From: WQUF01 sp031549885
Lineage (GTDB): Bacteria > Bacillota > Clostridia > Clostridiales > Clostridiaceae
Direction: 5' to 3'
Assembly: GCA_031549885.1 (NCBI GenBank)
Contig: JAVBPD010000045.1
Coordinates: 1 to 14,459 of the forward strand
Length of the DNA stretch: 14,459 nt
Within the stretch, counting starts at the first letter, position 1. Every line of letters starts with the position of its first letter. The notes under the pieces are model-generated. The model was not told where the DNA came from. It did not search any database and was given only the letters and a program-made list of their open reading frames with translations. Shown one piece after another: positions 13,633 through 14,459 of this stretch. The position numbers were made by a program, and so were the translations under genes.

Positions 13633-13818
13633 ATGAAAAGTAAAGATGATATTTCAAAAGGTCTTGCTAAAGTTTCTGTTTTCGCTGCAGCATTAGGGCT
13701 TGTAGCTGTTTATGCCGCAACGCTTTATAATGTTTTAAAGTTTGTTTCAGGTAAAGATAAGGAAGAGGAAAAGGATAAAGAAGAAGATGAAACAGAAAAA
13801 GATGATAGTGATATATAA
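13633..13818 (+). CDS. Small one-TM protein with acidic/lysine-rich tail
   Basis: This 61-residue protein has a polar start, one hydrophobic segment at about 14-37 (VFAAALGLVAVYAATL) and a tail made almost wholly of Lys, Glu and Asp. AGGGGGTG (13615-13622) is a good ribosome binding site 10 bases before the ATG. Its stop overlaps the next start (TAATG), so it is probably a real, co-translated gene. It matches no family I know. It could be an accessory subunit of the permease or a membrane tether for the phosphotransferase downstream; both are guesses. Confidence 0.75.
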   Translation: MKSKDDISKGLAKVSVFAAALGLVAVYAATLYNVLKFVSGKDKEEEKDKEEDETEKDDSDI

Positions 13819-14459
13819 TGGATTGTATAAAAAGTATGCTAAAAGAAAACTATGGCATTGAATGTGTTAATTATTTTAAAGTAGAGGGAGGCATTTCTGC
13901 AACTTCATATAAAGTGGTGGCAAATAGTGAGAATTTTTTCTTAAAATGTTATGACAAGAGAAATATTGCAACTGCTTTATGGACATCAAATATAGATGTA
14001 TATATGAAATCTCTCATATGGTTTAACGATAATACACAACTAAAAGGTAAAATAACGTGTCCAATTGTAGCAACAAATGGTGATTATAAATGTGAAAATA
14101 ATATATACATCTTTATTTTATTTGAGTACATTGAAGGATTTGCTATTGAAAAACAACCCTTAACGCAAAAACAAGTTGAAGAACTTGCTGAAATAATAGC
14201 TCATCTACATGAACATGGTGAGGATTTTCCAATAAAAACAGAAAGTATTAAAGAAGATTTCTCATTGCCTTTTTGCATATCGCTTAAAAACTATTTTACA
14301 AATGATTTTTCAACATCTACTGATGAAATAAAAGCAATATTGCATCCATGCAGAGAACAAATTATGCTGAAAATAAAAGAGATTGAATTATTATCAGAAA
14401 AATTAAAATCATCTAATCAAATAATGAGGCTTTGCCATACTGATGCACATGGTTTTAAT
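13818..14459 (+). CDS. APH-family phosphotransferase, 3' end beyond the window
   Basis: An open frame of 214 codons runs to the window edge with no stop, so the gene is partial. It has a kinase-like N lobe with ATP-binding Lys43 (ENFFLKCYD), a hinge FILFEYIEG, a helical C lobe (EELAEIIAHLHEHG) and the catalytic loop LCHTDAHGFN with Asp209 and Asn214, the HxDxxxxN pattern of the aminoglycoside phosphotransferase/choline kinase fold. The general layout recalls spectinomycin-type APH(9) proteins, but members of this fold also phosphorylate sugars, homoserine and macrolides. The ATG overlaps the previous stop. Being in an operon with an exporter and a two-component system, it may modify a toxic compound, but this is unproven. 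Confidence 0.8.
   Translation, partial: MDCIKSMLKENYGIECVNYFKVEGGISATSYKVVANSENFFLKCYDKRNIATALWTSNIDVYMKSLIWFNDNTQLKGKITCPIVATNGDYKCENNIYIFILFEYIEGFAIEKQPLTQKQVEELAEIIAHLHEHGEDFPIKTESIKEDFSLPFCISLKNYFTNDFSTSTDEIKAILHPCREQIMLKIKEIELLSEKLKSSNQIMRLCHTDAHGFN

Overview
The window is AT-rich (roughly 30% GC by eye) with strong GGAGG-type ribosome binding sites, AGA/ATA-rich codon use, and occasional TTG and GTG starts. This points to a low-GC Firmicute, most likely Clostridium or a close relative. All supported protein genes lie on the + strand. No tRNA, rRNA, CRISPR array or origin was seen.

Region 1 (1-395) is the 3' end of an IS200/IS605-type element: the last 68 codons of a TnpB-like RuvC nuclease, then a structured non-coding tail and a right-end hairpin that look like its guide (omega/reRNA) scaffold. 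Region 2 (476-3006) is a three-gene operon: DhaL-like and DhaK-like kinase subunits, which overlap, and an LsrF-like class I aldolase/thiolase. It looks like a phosphorylate-then-cleave route for a ketose or an AI-2-like dicarbonyl. Region 3 (3007-3982) carries no convincing gene. It holds an orphan sigma-A-like promoter with palindromes, a short gene-like fragment, a 177-bp ISL3-type MITE with a near-perfect 8-bp target duplication, and a strong GC-rich hairpin.

Region 4 (3983-9163) is a tightly coupled four-gene operon with junctions TAATG, ATGA and ATGA. The first gene encodes a histidine ammonia-lyase-fold protein whose Ala-Ser-Gly (MIO cofactor) triad is gone, as expected for an ergothionase-type, MIO-independent lyase. 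The next three encode the 2Fe-2S, molybdopterin and FAD subunits of a xanthine-dehydrogenase-family enzyme. The FAD subunit has a four-cysteine loop with the same spacing as the extra [4Fe-4S] cluster of 4-hydroxybenzoyl-CoA reductase. I infer a catabolic module in which the lyase makes an unsaturated (thio)imidazole acid and the Mo enzyme oxidises or reduces it. The substrate is unproven.

Region 5 (9224-14459) is a regulatory and efflux module: a histidine kinase and OmpR-type response regulator, then an ABC ATPase, an ABC-2 permease, a small one-TM protein and an APH-family phosphotransferase cut by the window end. The kinase/regulator operon and the ABC operon have matching upstream regions. 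Each has a terminator running into TTTTGTTTATAAAA(A/T)GTTTA, with GTTTA half-sites at offsets 0, 11 and 33 and exactly 33 bp from the box to a TATAAT. This predicts that the response regulator controls both its own operon and the transporter.
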